Source: Dactylellina haptotyla
Lineage: Eukaryota; Ascomycota; Orbiliomycetes; Orbiliales; Orbiliaceae
Assembly (NCBI GenBank): GCA_031310005.1
Contig: CM062386.1
Span: 186,001 to 250,000, forward strand
Length of the DNA stretch: 64,000 nt
Reading direction: 5' to 3'
Shown here: positions 34,651 through 45,290 of the stretch, piece by piece
How the letters are laid out: every line of letters begins with the position of its first letter
Position numbering within the stretch: the first letter of the stretch is position 1
Notes under the pieces: model-generated
What the model was told of the DNA's origin: nothing
Seen by the model: only the letters and a program-made list of their open reading frames with translations
Databases searched by the model: none
Position numbers and translations under genes: made by a program

Positions 34651-36661
34651 CTCGGAGATCTAGATGGAAAGTAGCAGTTGATCAAGCCGAATATTTGGTA
34701 TGCCGCTCGCAAATAAAAATATGAATGTATCTCAGATATACCAACTATGCTCTACAATCAAAACCAAAATCGCGTACTATAAGAATATAGGAATATGCTG
34801 CTATGAACAGGACAGTATGCCAAGGAAAGATGGAGTCCTTGAAGAAATCACAGGGGTTTTATAAGAAACACCTGCTCTCTGTATACATCCACCTGAAGGT
34901 ATCGGATCTGATATCCCCTTGGCTTTCGAAATATAGCCCGATGGGAAGGACTGTTCCATTTCGCCACCAAACCAACGGGAATTTCCATACCAGATTTTCA
35001 ACCTTACGTCCAAACAGTTAATTGTTTGTGGGAAAGTACTCTCGTTTCAATAGCTTGATCGAAATTAAACAGATTGAATGTTTTCAGATCGAATTAGCGG
35101 AAACCGCACAGCAGTTTAGAGTTATGGACCGCGTAAGCCTTGGCACAGAAGGGTCTCAAATAGGTAAATCAGTTATAGAAGCAGATCCGTATCTCGAGAG
35201 TGTGTCTTCGATCAAGCTCAGTATTTAGTGTATCAAGTTAACAGTGCGATATATGTCGTACCACAAACCTCTATTGCTTTTTAGCTAGTGGCTGTGCAAG
35301 TTTGACTTCACTGCAATCCAGAACAATAGGAAATATAGCTGGCGTTAACATATACGTCTAAGCACGGTCAAAGGAGCTCGAGCATAATCTCTCCAATATA
35401 AGCAACATGATTTATACGACTTGAAACAGTTAGAAGGACGGAGGAGCTGTCCAACTTTGGAAATTTCATAACAAAAAATCCTCTACGACAAATGTAGTCA
35501 AGGATGTTGCACTATAGCCTCGACGTCGCTCATGCGCGTGTCCTACCAACAATTCAAAGCCACACCACGGTACCAGACCCGAAAGTTTCAAAATGGTCTC
35601 GAGAGTTGGTTATGCCGTTTCACCAGAAAATTCTACGGTAAAGTTCGAGCCATCTATATATCCGAGCTTCCTTTGCGGACAATTAACTTGGAACCTGGGA
35701 ATTTTTCTCGAGATCTCTTCCGTCAATCTTTTTAGAATCCAACATCCAAGCCGTGGATGGTGCAACACCAACATTTAGATTTAGTTGACACCACAAACTA
35801 TGCATAGATGACCGACCATTAATGCATTGTCAGAACTCACTTGAAATTTCCTAGATAAATTGTTTCTAATGGTGAGACCACCGAGAAAGGTCTTATAGAG
35901 CTAATTTTATAGAATTAAGACTTTTTTTGAATTGAAAAGCTCCATATTTAAAAACGGCTCATATTCTTGAGGAAGATTTGGCAGCTTCGCCATATATTCA
36001 AGATCTTTGGACTGCGATATTCTTATGGCCTTTAGAATACTTACATCTTAAACTTATAACATGCTCGCTTAATGGACTACCAGGGAGTTGAATACCTCTA
36101 GACTTCGGCGAAATAGTTCAAGTGGTGATACAATCTTATCTCACATCTACATAGCATGAGAAAATTCAAGGTTACCAAGGAAGCAAAATCAGCACATATT
36201 CCACCGCAAACAAAACTCCATTTTTTATGATTTGGTATTATCAGTACATAAACCATGAACGATGTAAAAGAACCCTGATGAGGAAAAATATAGAAATGCA
36301 GGCAAAAAAGTAATATGATTGTTCGTGAAACTATGTGCAAGAAGAGTAATAAGTCCTAAGGGAAGGCGGAATCAACAAATAGGTGAAACAAAGTAACGGA
36401 TTGAACAGCAAAGCGTGATGTAAAAACAGACGTTCCCATTTTCCAGTCTTTCTGCGAATTAGAAACTGATATATAATCATGAAACAAGTGAAGGGAGAGT
36501 TTCCCCGGTGAAAACAAAAGGTGGGACCTCAAAGCTGAATATTTACTAGTCGAAGGGTTAGCTGATTATGCCCCAGAGCAGTGCCGGACCTTTCTCAGAC
36601 TGCGTTGTCGATGTTGTATTCTTCATCGCAAAGCAGTCAAAGTGTGATCCATTTCGATGGA
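34651..36661. other. A+T-rich intergenic region
   Basis: Promoter side of the Met-rich gene and 3' side of the Yra1/Mlo3 gene. Only short chance frames; no gene, repeat or RNA recognised. Confidence 0.6.
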
Positions 36662-38633
36662 CTAGGAGTTAAAACTTACGAGATCCTCCATAACGGCAGC
36701 CTCGACAGCTGTTGTGGCAGCAGCCGGCGCCGAGTTCTCAGTACCTTTATAGTAGTCTGCCATTTCTTGGTCGAGCTCCTCAACGGTCTTAGGAGTGCGC
36801 TTGGTTCCAGAGCCGCTGGCACCCCCCTTTCGACCACCACGACCACGAGCGTTGCGAGCGTTACCACGTCCGGCGGCACCGTTGGTGCGTCCATTAGCAG
36901 CAGTAACTGGCTTGGGCTTGTTGGCAGCAGACTTTGGAGCGGGCTTAGCGGCTGCTCTGGGGGCCATCTTTGGAGCACCGCTGATGCGGTCTGCCAATGG
37001 GACCTTGCTTGGGTCAACAATGATCTCCACCTATTAAAATTGTTAGCGCGGTGTTATCGAAATTTACCGGAACCAGTATGACTGACCTTCATAGGGCGGT
37101 TATCAACGAGACGTCCATTGAATTGGTCGAAGGCGACGTTGGCGTGGCCGGGTTTGTTGAACTCGAGAGTGGCGATACCGGCGCTTTGTCCGTTTGCTTT
37201 GTAAACCAAATTGCACTTTTTAATTGGACCGACGATGCTGGTGAAATATTCCTATAATCTCGTAAAAAAATTCAAGCATGGCTTCGTTAGATATCGTTCC
37301 AAACAAAATAGTGTTGACCATGTCATAAGTCGCATCGCCGAATGTGCAAGTTGACTGGGTGAAAGACGAAAAGAAGCTGCGGGTGGTCTCATAATTCCAG
37401 GAAAGTTGCGGTGTAACGACGGTCCCAACACGAAGAATGGAAGGTCAGCAGCGTCAAGTTGAAAGATCTCATCTCATGCTTCGCCAGATGTTTGTGGTGA
37501 GTCTGTGTGGTTCAGGATTGGCAGTCTTGAATTCATGGCATGTTGTATTTGGAAACTTCTCCTTGATCCGCTCGTTAAGAACCTGAGAGACATGTTAGAT
37601 CCCATGCGTAATATTTTTCGATCGAGATCTGCTCACCTTTCAAGAATTAGACCATAGCAGGCGCCAATTATCAACAAAAGCCAGAACACAACAAGAGGAC
37701 TGTAAATAACCAAAGGACGCTTCTGATATGACTCCGCGATCCGATGGGAACTACTGTGCTCCGTAGGTTCTACCAAATATCCAACACGAGACGGACCATA
37801 AAACCATCTTCAGCTGTGGGATAAGGGTAACTTGCAAATGACTTCCTCCAAGTCCGCTTCGTTCAACCCATAAGAGCAGACCCTCTTGCTCTCTTCAACC
37901 ATATTAAAATGGCCGGAATTATCCAGGGAGCCTCGCCTACATGCGAATAGCGTTCCACGGGATTTAAAAAGCCATGTGTACCGGTGTCCTGAATCGAAAA
38001 ATCGATTTGACCCTGTGGTTTCCATCTCCACTCTAAACGCTCCTCATAACAAACCATGGTCGTGCGGAATTGGTACGGCTTTGACAACCACGCAGGGAAG
38101 GATAAACGCGTCGACAGGGACACGATTTCCAACCCACGGGTGTTTATTCCACTTAAGGAATGTACGCCTGGGTGTGCGGATACAACCAGTCGCAAGTTCG
38201 CATTATGAATCATCCCAGGGCAGCAAAATTGTGTCGATCAGGTGACGAAATGATGTTGTGCTGTAAAAAGTTGACGCGCATTGTAGCGTTTAAGGACTTA
38301 CACGAAGCATGCTCTCGTTGACGTCAAGTGGCTACATTTGATTAATGTTAGTTTTCGACATTCAGGCAAATATTATAATTCAAAAGAAGCACTGCTTACG
38401 AGATTGGAGACCTGGATCTTGGTGTCGGTCTTCTCCTTCTTGTTGTCAGCCTTCTTGGCGGGAGCGGCAGGCGCGGCTGGGGCAGCCTTCCTCTTGTTTT
38501 CGATGCGAGCGGAGCGCTTGCGAACACCGCCGACAGGGCCAGCCTTCTTGGTGTTACGTCTGGCCTTCTTCTTATCATCGAGGATCTCGTCGAGAGATCG
38601 GTCGAGGTTGGTGGTGGGGGCGGCGGCGGACAT
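36662..38633 (-). CDS. mlo3: Yra1/Mlo3 (ALY/REF) mRNA export adaptor
   Basis: Four exons on the minus strand: 38400-38633, 38302-38331, 37087-37251, 36662-37030, giving 265 residues. The N-terminal box NLDRSLDEILDD matches the helicase-binding motif of Yra1/ALY. A Lys/Arg/Ala-rich stretch leads into the RNA-recognition motif: KIQVSNLPLDVNESMLREYF, then KKCNLVYKANGQSAGIATLEF. The usual VDPSKVPLADRI follows, then an RGG-type segment (GRGNARNARGRGGR) and the C-terminal box TVEELDQEMADYY. Family members load onto mRNA through Sub2/UAP56 and recruit Mex67 for nuclear export. Exon 2 encodes only ten residues, and intron 2 (37252-38301) is 1050 nt, far longer than every other intron here. The C-terminus is uncertain: a GTAAGT donor lies 12 nt before the stop codon. 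Confidence 0.93.
37252..38301 (-). other. 1050-nt intron of Yra1/Mlo3 gene
   Basis: Bounded by a GTAAGT donor (38296-38301) and an acceptor ATAG next to 37251, with a TCTAAC branch-like site about 30 nt before the acceptor. It splits the RNA-recognition motif between MLR and EYF. No separate gene is supportable inside on either strand. Its length and position suggest a role in splicing-based feedback. Confidence 0.85.
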
Positions 38634-39604
38634 TTTCGATGTTTGAAGGTTTTTTCTTTGAATAGAGTAGTCTTTGGATAGGAAGAATGTTAGGAATACG
38701 ATCCGATGAGAAAGAGAACGAAGGATGCAAGTTTGTTTGTGGAGGCGTATCTGAAAGAAAGGTCGGAGTTGAGGATAGGAAGATGAGGAGGGTAGTAATA
38801 TGGAGATGGTGGAGGAGGAAAGTGGGATGTATTACAGTGTGAGGTTTGGTTTGTTTGGAGGCGCGTGTTTGCAACGATGAGGCTAGCTCGGGAGGAAATT
38901 AAACCCGGATTCCGTTTGTTTATAAGATCACCGGAAGACGGAAGGAATCACAGCAAGGAAGATGAGAGTGAGATACTGCGCGTGGAGGAGAGAACAAAGA
39001 AGTAGCACTGTTGGGTGGAGGTTGAGGTTGATGTTGTTGATGGTGCGATGGGAAGAGAGAGAGAGGAAGGGGAAGAGGGAAAGGATCCGAATCCGCCAGA
39101 AATAATACGCCGGAAAGGGAGGCGGTGGCCACAACACACAAAAGCGTGCCACACCAACACGCGACGCCAAACAGCCTGAAACACGCAACACAAACACAAC
39201 ACACGTCAACACCTGCACATCGCATGCACGACCACGGCGAGGACGACGCTGCAGCTGTGTCGGTGGGTGATTCCGTGGGATTCGACTCCACGGCTTGTCG
39301 GTTGGTATTAATCGATGGGCTGGTGGGAAATGACACGGCCATGTACTCGAGATCGCGATCCTATTTTTCTGCTCACTATTTCCTCATTCGAGCATAGAAA
39401 AAATCCCGAGTGTTCGCGCGAGGGTGGATAAATATGCAGTCGCTTTTGATTGGTAGCACATTTGGATTCCTGGAATCGAATCGATATTAAGATACTACGG
39501 AATGAACGTTTCCTTAATATATACAATCAAATATGCAACATGCTAAATACATTCCAATACATGTCTTTGCGATTGCAGTAAATATTCAATCGATATATAT
39601 ATGT
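38634..39604. other. Upstream of Yra1/Mlo3, convergent side of transporter
   Basis: Contains the Yra1/Mlo3 promoter and leader (purine-rich on the plus strand) and the 3' side of the siderophore transporter. No gene seen. Confidence 0.6.
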
Positions 39605-41629
39605 TTAGAGAACAGTCCCCTTAACTTGCTTTTTACCATCGAGCCTCGCATCCCGCCACATCCAGACGCTCACAAATGTCAACCCAGCCATGGCCGTCGC
39701 CGCGATGCACATCCTCTGCTGCGCAACCCCATACGCATAAACAATGGCGTTCCTGCCAGGACTTCCCATCTTATAACTCAGCTGCGTTGGAAGACTGTAA
39801 ACAATATTCGCAGCCTCGTCCTTCAAGTCCTCCGGCAGCGCATCGTACAGTACCTTTGGGAAGGTATTCTGCCAAATAGCACCACTAACAGACCCTCCCA
39901 TTGCCCCTCCGATCGCTGAAGCGAGGTACAGCAGAGCCAGGATCATAGAAATATCCGCGTGAGTTCCGACGGCTAACGCTGCGATTTCGTGACAAACAAC
40001 GAGTGTTCCGCCTGCGAAGGCGATAAAGATCTGACACATGACAAGATATCCGATCGATTGCCATGGTTGGCGGAAGTAGATCATAAGGCCTGCTCCGAGT
40101 AATTGCACCGGGACGAAAAGCAGCGCGAGCCATTTATACCTATTCGTCCGCCGAATGAGACTATGCATAAAACTTGTATTAGTAACATCACTGAACAACT
40201 GAACGGATAGAAGTGAATGACCCTACTATCCCACGAGCAGTGACCAAAAAGCCGACCCGATGTTATAAATATTCCCAACGTAACCCGCCCTAGCCACATC
40301 CAAATCGAAGACTACTTGTAAGAATGAACTGAAGTATAAATCCCAAGAGTAGTACCCAAAGAATACACTGCCAATAGTCAGGCAGCAACCTAGGATGGTT
40401 CTATCACATAGAAGCGTCCAAGGGATGAATGACTTTGGCGCCCAAAACTTTTCATAGAACGGGAAGAAGACTAGGAGAACAAACCCAACTGCTATCATGG
40501 CAATTATATCGCCGCTTTGCCAGGATTGAGACAGGGAGCCGACGAGGTTGAATGGCAAGAGAAATAGGACACATCCCGTCATAAGAATCAGCATCCCAAC
40601 AACTAGACAGTATCTGAATTAGTAACTTAAAATTTCAAACGTAGTTACTTACACCTACCATCAAATTCAATCGCATAATAATGTAGACTCTCCACCAGGG
40701 TCTTCCTGCTATCAGACTTCTTCAACAATCCAGTCTTCATAGCCTCATTCTGCTTGATGAACAATATCGCAGCGAACGGCCCAAACACAAATGGTAGAAT
40801 GATACAAAACGCCCCAAAGCCCTACCACGCCCCCAAAAATAAATCCGTTAGCACCAGATATCAATGCAAACCAACCGAGAGCAATCTAGAAATATACCCA
40901 CCCACTGCCACGTAACATGATCCAACCACGCCTGCGCCAACTTTGGCGACAGAAACGTCGTCAAAAGATACGGCGAAGAAGTATACGCATACATCAACCC
41001 CCGACTCCTCAACGTCGTCGTATCCGCCACGAAAACACCCATAATATATCCAACCCCCGTATACCCGACCTGATAAAACACATACGCAGCCGCATAAGTC
41101 GCCACGCTCTCAGTAGCAGCCAAAAGTACCAACCCGAGCACTATAAAGAAGGCGAAAATAACAAATCCTTCCGCGCGGCCCCAGATATCGATCACTTTGC
41201 CAACAGGGAGGTGGAGAACCCCGCCAACTATTGAGGCGATGACTGCGGATGTGGAGATTAAACTGTGGCTGTTGAAGGCACTGTAAGCGTACGGCAGGAG
41301 GGAGAATGCCGATTGGTTTTGGAGGGCGAGAACGCAGTATATCAGCCATATCCTATTAAGTTGTTTTTTAGATTTGTAATTTTGAAAATAGGACCATTGG
41401 GGTTGGTGACTTACCAGAGATAGACGCCGTATAGTTCCTTCCTTGACCAAACTGTCGCTGTTGCCTCGACCTTTTTAATTCCAAACTGAAGCTCTGGATT
41501 ATCCGGATCCTCGGCGTTATCTAACTGTTTTGGTGTCTCGATACATTTCTCAGGATCATGATGTGGGGTTATTTCATCCCGCTCATCACGGTAGAAAGAA
41601 TTAAAAATGGTATTATTTAATAACTTCAT
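39605..41629 (-). CDS. Siderophore-iron transporter, MFS SIT family (MirB-like)
   Basis: Five exons on the minus strand: 41415-41629, 40902-41352, 40659-40821, 40227-40602, 39605-40160 (introns of 62, 80, 56 and 66 nt), giving 586 residues, normal for this 14-helix family. A hydrophilic N-terminus rich in Asp/Glu/Pro precedes the helices. SIT-type blocks include LQNQSAFSLLPYA, a loop VGKVIDIWGRAEGF, YTGVGYIMGVFVADTT, the GFGAFCIILPFVFGPF segment, then FFGYYSWDLYFSSFLQVV and GNIYNIGSAFWSLLVG. The C-terminal YDALPEDLKDEAANIVYS loop and GRNAIVYAYGVAQQRM are characteristic. It imports ferric siderophores by proton symport at the plasma membrane. Upstream lies one perfect ATCTGATAA GATA site with two partial copies, suggesting iron repression by an SREA-type factor. 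One donor, GTGGGT, is weak but is the only one that keeps frame. Confidence 0.93.
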
Positions 41630-41916
41630 TTTGATCTGTGTCTAAGGAAAATTGATCATCGATTGGTTTCTTTTGAGAGAAAATAACATGAGGCAGACGA
41701 AATGCAAGCTTCATCTTCTCTCTTTTAAAACCGGAAGTTTCCTCAAACCGTCTGTCTATACATGCTCACCTAGGAGCTCACCAAAAGTGGAGATATAGTG
41801 ATTAACAATCTCATACAGGTTTTAGCTCCCTCGTACCATGTTCCGTTCCGAAGCCCGTTATATGGACATTAGCAGACAACTGGCGCGTTGGGTGTGTGGT
41901 AAATATGAAGAAGCTA

Positions 41917-41923
41917 ATCAGAT
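41917..41923 (+). promoter_or_regulatory. Partial SREA-type GATA motif
   Basis: ATCAGAT matches the first seven bases of the ATCWGATAA consensus; the next bases are CC. About 290 bp upstream of the transporter ATG. Confidence 0.3.
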
Positions 41924-41993
41924 CCGCAGCTGTGAGCTTAACGCCGAGGAGGAGCCTGTAAGCGCATTTTATCGTATCGGTCAATTGACAGCG

Positions 41994-42002
41994 ATCTGAT
42001 AA
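41994..42002 (+). promoter_or_regulatory. Perfect SREA/Urbs1-type GATA site
   Basis: ATCTGATAA matches ATCWGATAA, the site bound by iron-sensing GATA repressors (Urbs1, SRE, SREA), about 365 bp upstream of the siderophore transporter start codon. Confidence 0.6.
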
Positions 42003-42023
42003 CTTTATTTCCGGTCTTGCATA

Positions 42024-42030
42024 ATCAGAT
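42024..42030 (+). promoter_or_regulatory. Partial SREA-type GATA motif
   Basis: ATCAGAT followed by CA; matches seven of nine consensus bases and lies 22 bp beyond the perfect copy. Confidence 0.3.
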
Positions 42031-42790
42031 CAAAAATTCTGTCGCGGATATTTTGGTGTGTTCTCTTCCATGGTGGTGTCGGCCCGACTTTGATCTGTTA
42101 TAGCCGAGTTCGGTTCCTGTGTTTTATGACAGGTTGGCTACTGTTCTGGATGATTTTCGCTGAAGGGTTGTTTTACCATCCAAAAAAAAAGGTTCCATAC
42201 TTCTAAAATCTATTATTTGTAAATTTCCGATTAGAGACGAGGCCACTCTTGGTATAGGTTTGGGCTATACATGCTCAAGTTCGTCTAGTTTTTGTTTACT
42301 CAAGTCACCCCGGCGTTATCCCCGAGTTGCCCTGCAGACGGCGTCGGGGCATTACTCAAGAAGCGATTTAAGAACCCTCCATTCTACTTCTAGCATTTTT
42401 GAGCCTAGAAGTTACTCCGAAAAGCTTATCCTAAAAAAGAAATAGATGGCAGTACTAAAGTCAATGCAAATCTAAAGATAAACGCCGAACTTTTACACAA
42501 TGCACCGACAAAAAATCAGAACGGAAAGACAAATGAATGAACAGATGGAGATGGGACCGGATTTATTCGCTATAGGAGATGAGAATGAGAATTCGTAAAT
42601 CGTAAGGGTACAAGTGGGGGGTATCTGGTACAAAAGAAATATTGTATCAAAAAGTGTGAAAGTTTCAATCGATTCCTCCACAGAGTATTTTGAATATGAT
42701 TAAATTATTAATCATATGCGAGTAGGACCACTGTCGCAAACCAAGTTAAACCTGGTTTATGGCATACCGCCACGAGAGCTCAACCGATTC

Positions 42791-43933
42791 CTAACTGTTG
42801 CGCTCGTTGGTGGCCATGTCTCTTTCGACGCTGGATGGTGGGTTGTCAAAGCCACTAGGCATTGTGTACACTTTTCCATTGTCGTCTCGGACAGGCTCGA
42901 TTTCGGGGACAGGATCGGCACCAGACTGGAGGCGGAGAGAATAGATCGAAGCAGAGCGGCTGGAGCGGCCGCGGCGGTGCATGGAACCCAATGGAGTTGG
43001 AAGACCACGCGCGTGGGCGTCCAGAATATGTTGAGGAACAGCCGGTGTTGGTGGGCCGCGGCTGCCATACTTGCGGCGGGCCCGAGGACTGTTGAGCGGG
43101 ATGCCCGAGGCCTCGTCGCCGAGTTTTGGGCGTTTCATCAAGCCGGTGTACTTTCCCTTCATCTTGGTGCGACGTTCGATGAAGTACAAGAGAGCAATGA
43201 ACCATTCGCTTTCGAAAAGACCGGCCCAGAAGGTGCTTGGAGGATGGGTGAGGATCCACATATCAAGATTCTCAGGGAAAGGTTTATCGATACCAGTTTT
43301 GACGAGGCCGAGATTGACTCTTCGGATGCTCTTACACCGAGCTCTCTCGACGTGCCATCGTTCTTTGTATTCGAAATATCGGTAAAAGTTGTAGCTGAGA
43401 AAGTAGACCATAGAGAGAATGAGTGCAAAAAGAGCGGTGAAGGCGGTACCGACGAACAACCCACGCAGTTGCTCACGGTCTTCGTCCGCGAGCTGCTGTA
43501 GGGTTTTGGCGCAGTAGTTGTTCGGTGTGAGGGAGACGTTGCAAGGAGCGGAGGTGATATTATTGCCTCCCTGGTTGAGAATGACGGTCTCGACGGATGG
43601 AGCTGGTGCAGAAGACATTTCGGCTGCAGTCATTGTCTGAGAACGGCGGCTGGGGTGGCCGTTGTACTGTGACCAAGAGTCCGGACGGAAGGTCACACCG
43701 GGGTATTTCCCAGAGGCCACTCTTTTTACGAACTCAAGGTACCTGAGATGCTCTGCGTTAGGAGTGGGAGGTTTGGCTCGAGCATAAGCCGGGTTTGTAT
43801 AGTACAGCCCGGTCCAGTGACGCTGACGGTTAGGAACGAGCGACGGATGTCTGATGGGATATCCATCTGCGAGGAAGCTGAAGGCTGGGAATAAGATGAT
43901 GAAAATGCAGCAGATCAGCTGTCCGAACTGCAT
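42791..43933 (-). CDS. Type I membrane protein, unknown function
   Basis: 380 residues, one exon. A signal peptide (MQFGQLICCIFIILFPAFSFLADG) is followed by a luminal or extracellular part with WTGLYYTNPAYARA, N-glycosylation sites (NNIT, CNVS) and two cysteines about ten residues apart. One transmembrane helix follows (GLFVGTAFTALFALILSMVY, about 163-182). The cytoplasmic part is basic, with ESEWFIALLYFIERR (a possible re-entrant or second hydrophobic segment) and a Ser/Arg/Pro-rich disordered tail. The frame is open upstream to 44269, but I chose 43933 because only this start gives a signal peptide. I do not recognise the family. Confidence 0.8.
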   Translation of the reverse strand: MQFGQLICCIFIILFPAFSFLADGYPIRHPSLVPNRQRHWTGLYYTNPAYARAKPPTPNAEHLRYLEFVKRVASGKYPGVTFRPDSWSQYNGHPSRRSQTMTAAEMSSAPAPSVETVILNQGGNNITSAPCNVSLTPNNYCAKTLQQLADEDREQLRGLFVGTAFTALFALILSMVYFLSYNFYRYFEYKERWHVERARCKSIRRVNLGLVKTGIDKPFPENLDMWILTHPPSTFWAGLFESEWFIALLYFIERRTKMKGKYTGLMKRPKLGDEASGIPLNSPRARRKYGSRGPPTPAVPQHILDAHARGLPTPLGSMHRRGRSSRSASIYSLRLQSGADPVPEIEPVRDDNGKVYTMPSGFDNPPSSVERDMATNERNS

Positions 43934-44690
43934 TTTGAGAACGATCTTCTCAGATGGGTATGTCGAGGATCGTTGCTGTGTTTTGATAGAGAGGATGAGA
44001 GTTTGATTGGCTGAATAATTATAGGCGTCTTGAGAATGGTGTATCGGTATGTGACCAAGACGATGGGGAGAAGAAGAAGAAGGGAAGAAAGGAAGAGGAG
44101 GAAACCATAATAGAGCCGCAAAGATATTTCGTCGTCCGTCGTGCTGCCGTCGGTTGGCCGGTGAAGCAGCAGCCCGCCGGCAACACAAAACGACGTCGAC
44201 GGCGACGGCAGCCCGCGGACCCGCGTTGCAGGGTTGCACAGTTGCACAGTTGCACAGCTGCACCGTCACATCTGCCGGAACGGGCCCACCCCGGTCTTGT
44301 ACCCTTATAAGCTTACTCTCTGCGAGATACTTGTGCGCGCTGACTATCTGCTCTCAAACGTGGGTTTGGAGTTTCCGTGGCCATGCTGTGTCAGAAGTTT
44401 GGGTTACGGCGTTACAAGATCGATTCCCGCAATTATAGAGCCGATAGCCTACCCAGGGGTGTACCTACATCTGGGTTATAATTATGCCTGATATCTGATT
44501 TAGCGAGTAAAATCAGGGAGGCTAGTGTTTTTCCTTACGAGTCAGGCGATAAGAAACCATTTTTGTCACAGCCCAATCACATTTGCGTAGTGATATAGAG
44601 CGACAATATATATAGCTAGCGATTATTCTTTTATTTTATATATTAATACCCAAGCAATTCCTGCGTACACGACCAGTTATATATACCAAT
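43934..44690. other. Intergenic region, promoter of type I membrane protein gene
   Basis: Holds the upstream side of the minus-strand membrane-protein gene and the 3' side of the PhiA-like gene. A short tandem repeat lies at 44233-44264. No gene seen. Confidence 0.6.
44233..44264. repeat. 8-bp tandem repeat (GTTGCACA)
   Basis: Three perfect copies of GTTGCACA and a fourth altered copy GCTGCACC, about 300 bp upstream of the membrane-protein start codon. Confidence 0.75.
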
Positions 44691-45290
44691 CTAATCGTAC
44701 CGATATGCCGCCGGAAGCTTCCCCGGGAACATCTGAACCGAAAACGCGATATCCACACAATCCCCCCTGTTGCCCGACGGCGTATCCTTATCTGAAACAG
44801 GCTTCTGCTCAAAGAATACCTGATAAGGTTCCTGCCCGGCCTTCGCGGGACACGCAATCCACTTCCCACCGGCCGAATGCATAATGTATAACCCTCCAAA
44901 TGTGCCCGTCTTGATCCCGAACCCGTTGGTGATCGAACCGTCCATTATCGCCTCCGGCGCAGTGTAAATGAGGGCGCCCTTCGAATCTACATATAACTGC
45001 TGGCGGACCTTTGCGTCCATCGACATGGTTGTTTTCAGCCAGACGTGAATAACTGTATCTTGTGGGGGTACGCAGTTGAGGTTATTTGGCGCGCAGCTGG
45101 CCGCTGTGGGCCTTCCCACCCAGATCTTGCCCTCAGCTGCTGTGATTACTTTGCCGTGGAGGGGCCCCCAGAGTCGTGGGTTTATGGTGTCTTCGAACAC
45201 ATTTGCTATCATCGCCCGGTTATCCCACGGCGCAGCGGATACAGCCGCAGCCAGGAATGCAACGAGGGCGGAAACCTTGATAGGAAGCAT
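44691..45290 (-). CDS. PhiA-like secreted cell-wall protein
   Basis: 199 residues, one exon, with a clear signal peptide (MLPIKVSALVAFLAAAVSA, cut before APWDN). Layout and motifs resemble the PhiA/IgE-binding family (Aspergillus PhiA, allergen Asp f 34): an N-terminal strand with HGKVITAAEGKIWVG, ASCAPNNLNC, QQLYVDSKGALIYTAP, a glycine-rich NGFGIKTGTFGGLYI, KWIACP and a late cysteine in NRGDCVDIAF. Family members are abundant wall proteins, in Aspergillus needed for normal phialides and spores. Four cysteines probably make two disulfides. Placement rests on pattern similarity recalled from the family, so moderate. A TATA box lies about 190 bp upstream. Confidence 0.75.
   Translation of the reverse strand: MLPIKVSALVAFLAAAVSAAPWDNRAMIANVFEDTINPRLWGPLHGKVITAAEGKIWVGRPTAASCAPNNLNCVPPQDTVIHVWLKTTMSMDAKVRQQLYVDSKGALIYTAPEAIMDGSITNGFGIKTGTFGGLYIMHSAGGKWIACPAKAGQEPYQVFFEQKPVSDKDTPSGNRGDCVDIAFSVQMFPGKLPAAYRYD

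Larger units (their letters stand above)
41630..42790. other. Upstream region of siderophore transporter
   Basis: Promoter of the minus-strand transporter plus the 3' side of the next gene. Three ATCWGAT motifs lie within 41917-42030. No gene seen. Confidence 0.6.

Noticed and set aside
37863-38213. 116-codon frame inside the long Yra1/Mlo3 intron as a nested gene
   Set aside because: No domain, poor context, and its product resembles nothing known; more likely chance.
42716-43501. 261-codon open frame on the plus strand
   Set aside because: Antisense to the type I membrane protein gene; no signal, domain or start context of its own.
43934-44269. N-terminal extension of the membrane protein to an upstream ATG
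   Set aside because: It would bury the signal peptide about 112 residues inside and cover a GTTGCACA repeat in the leader.
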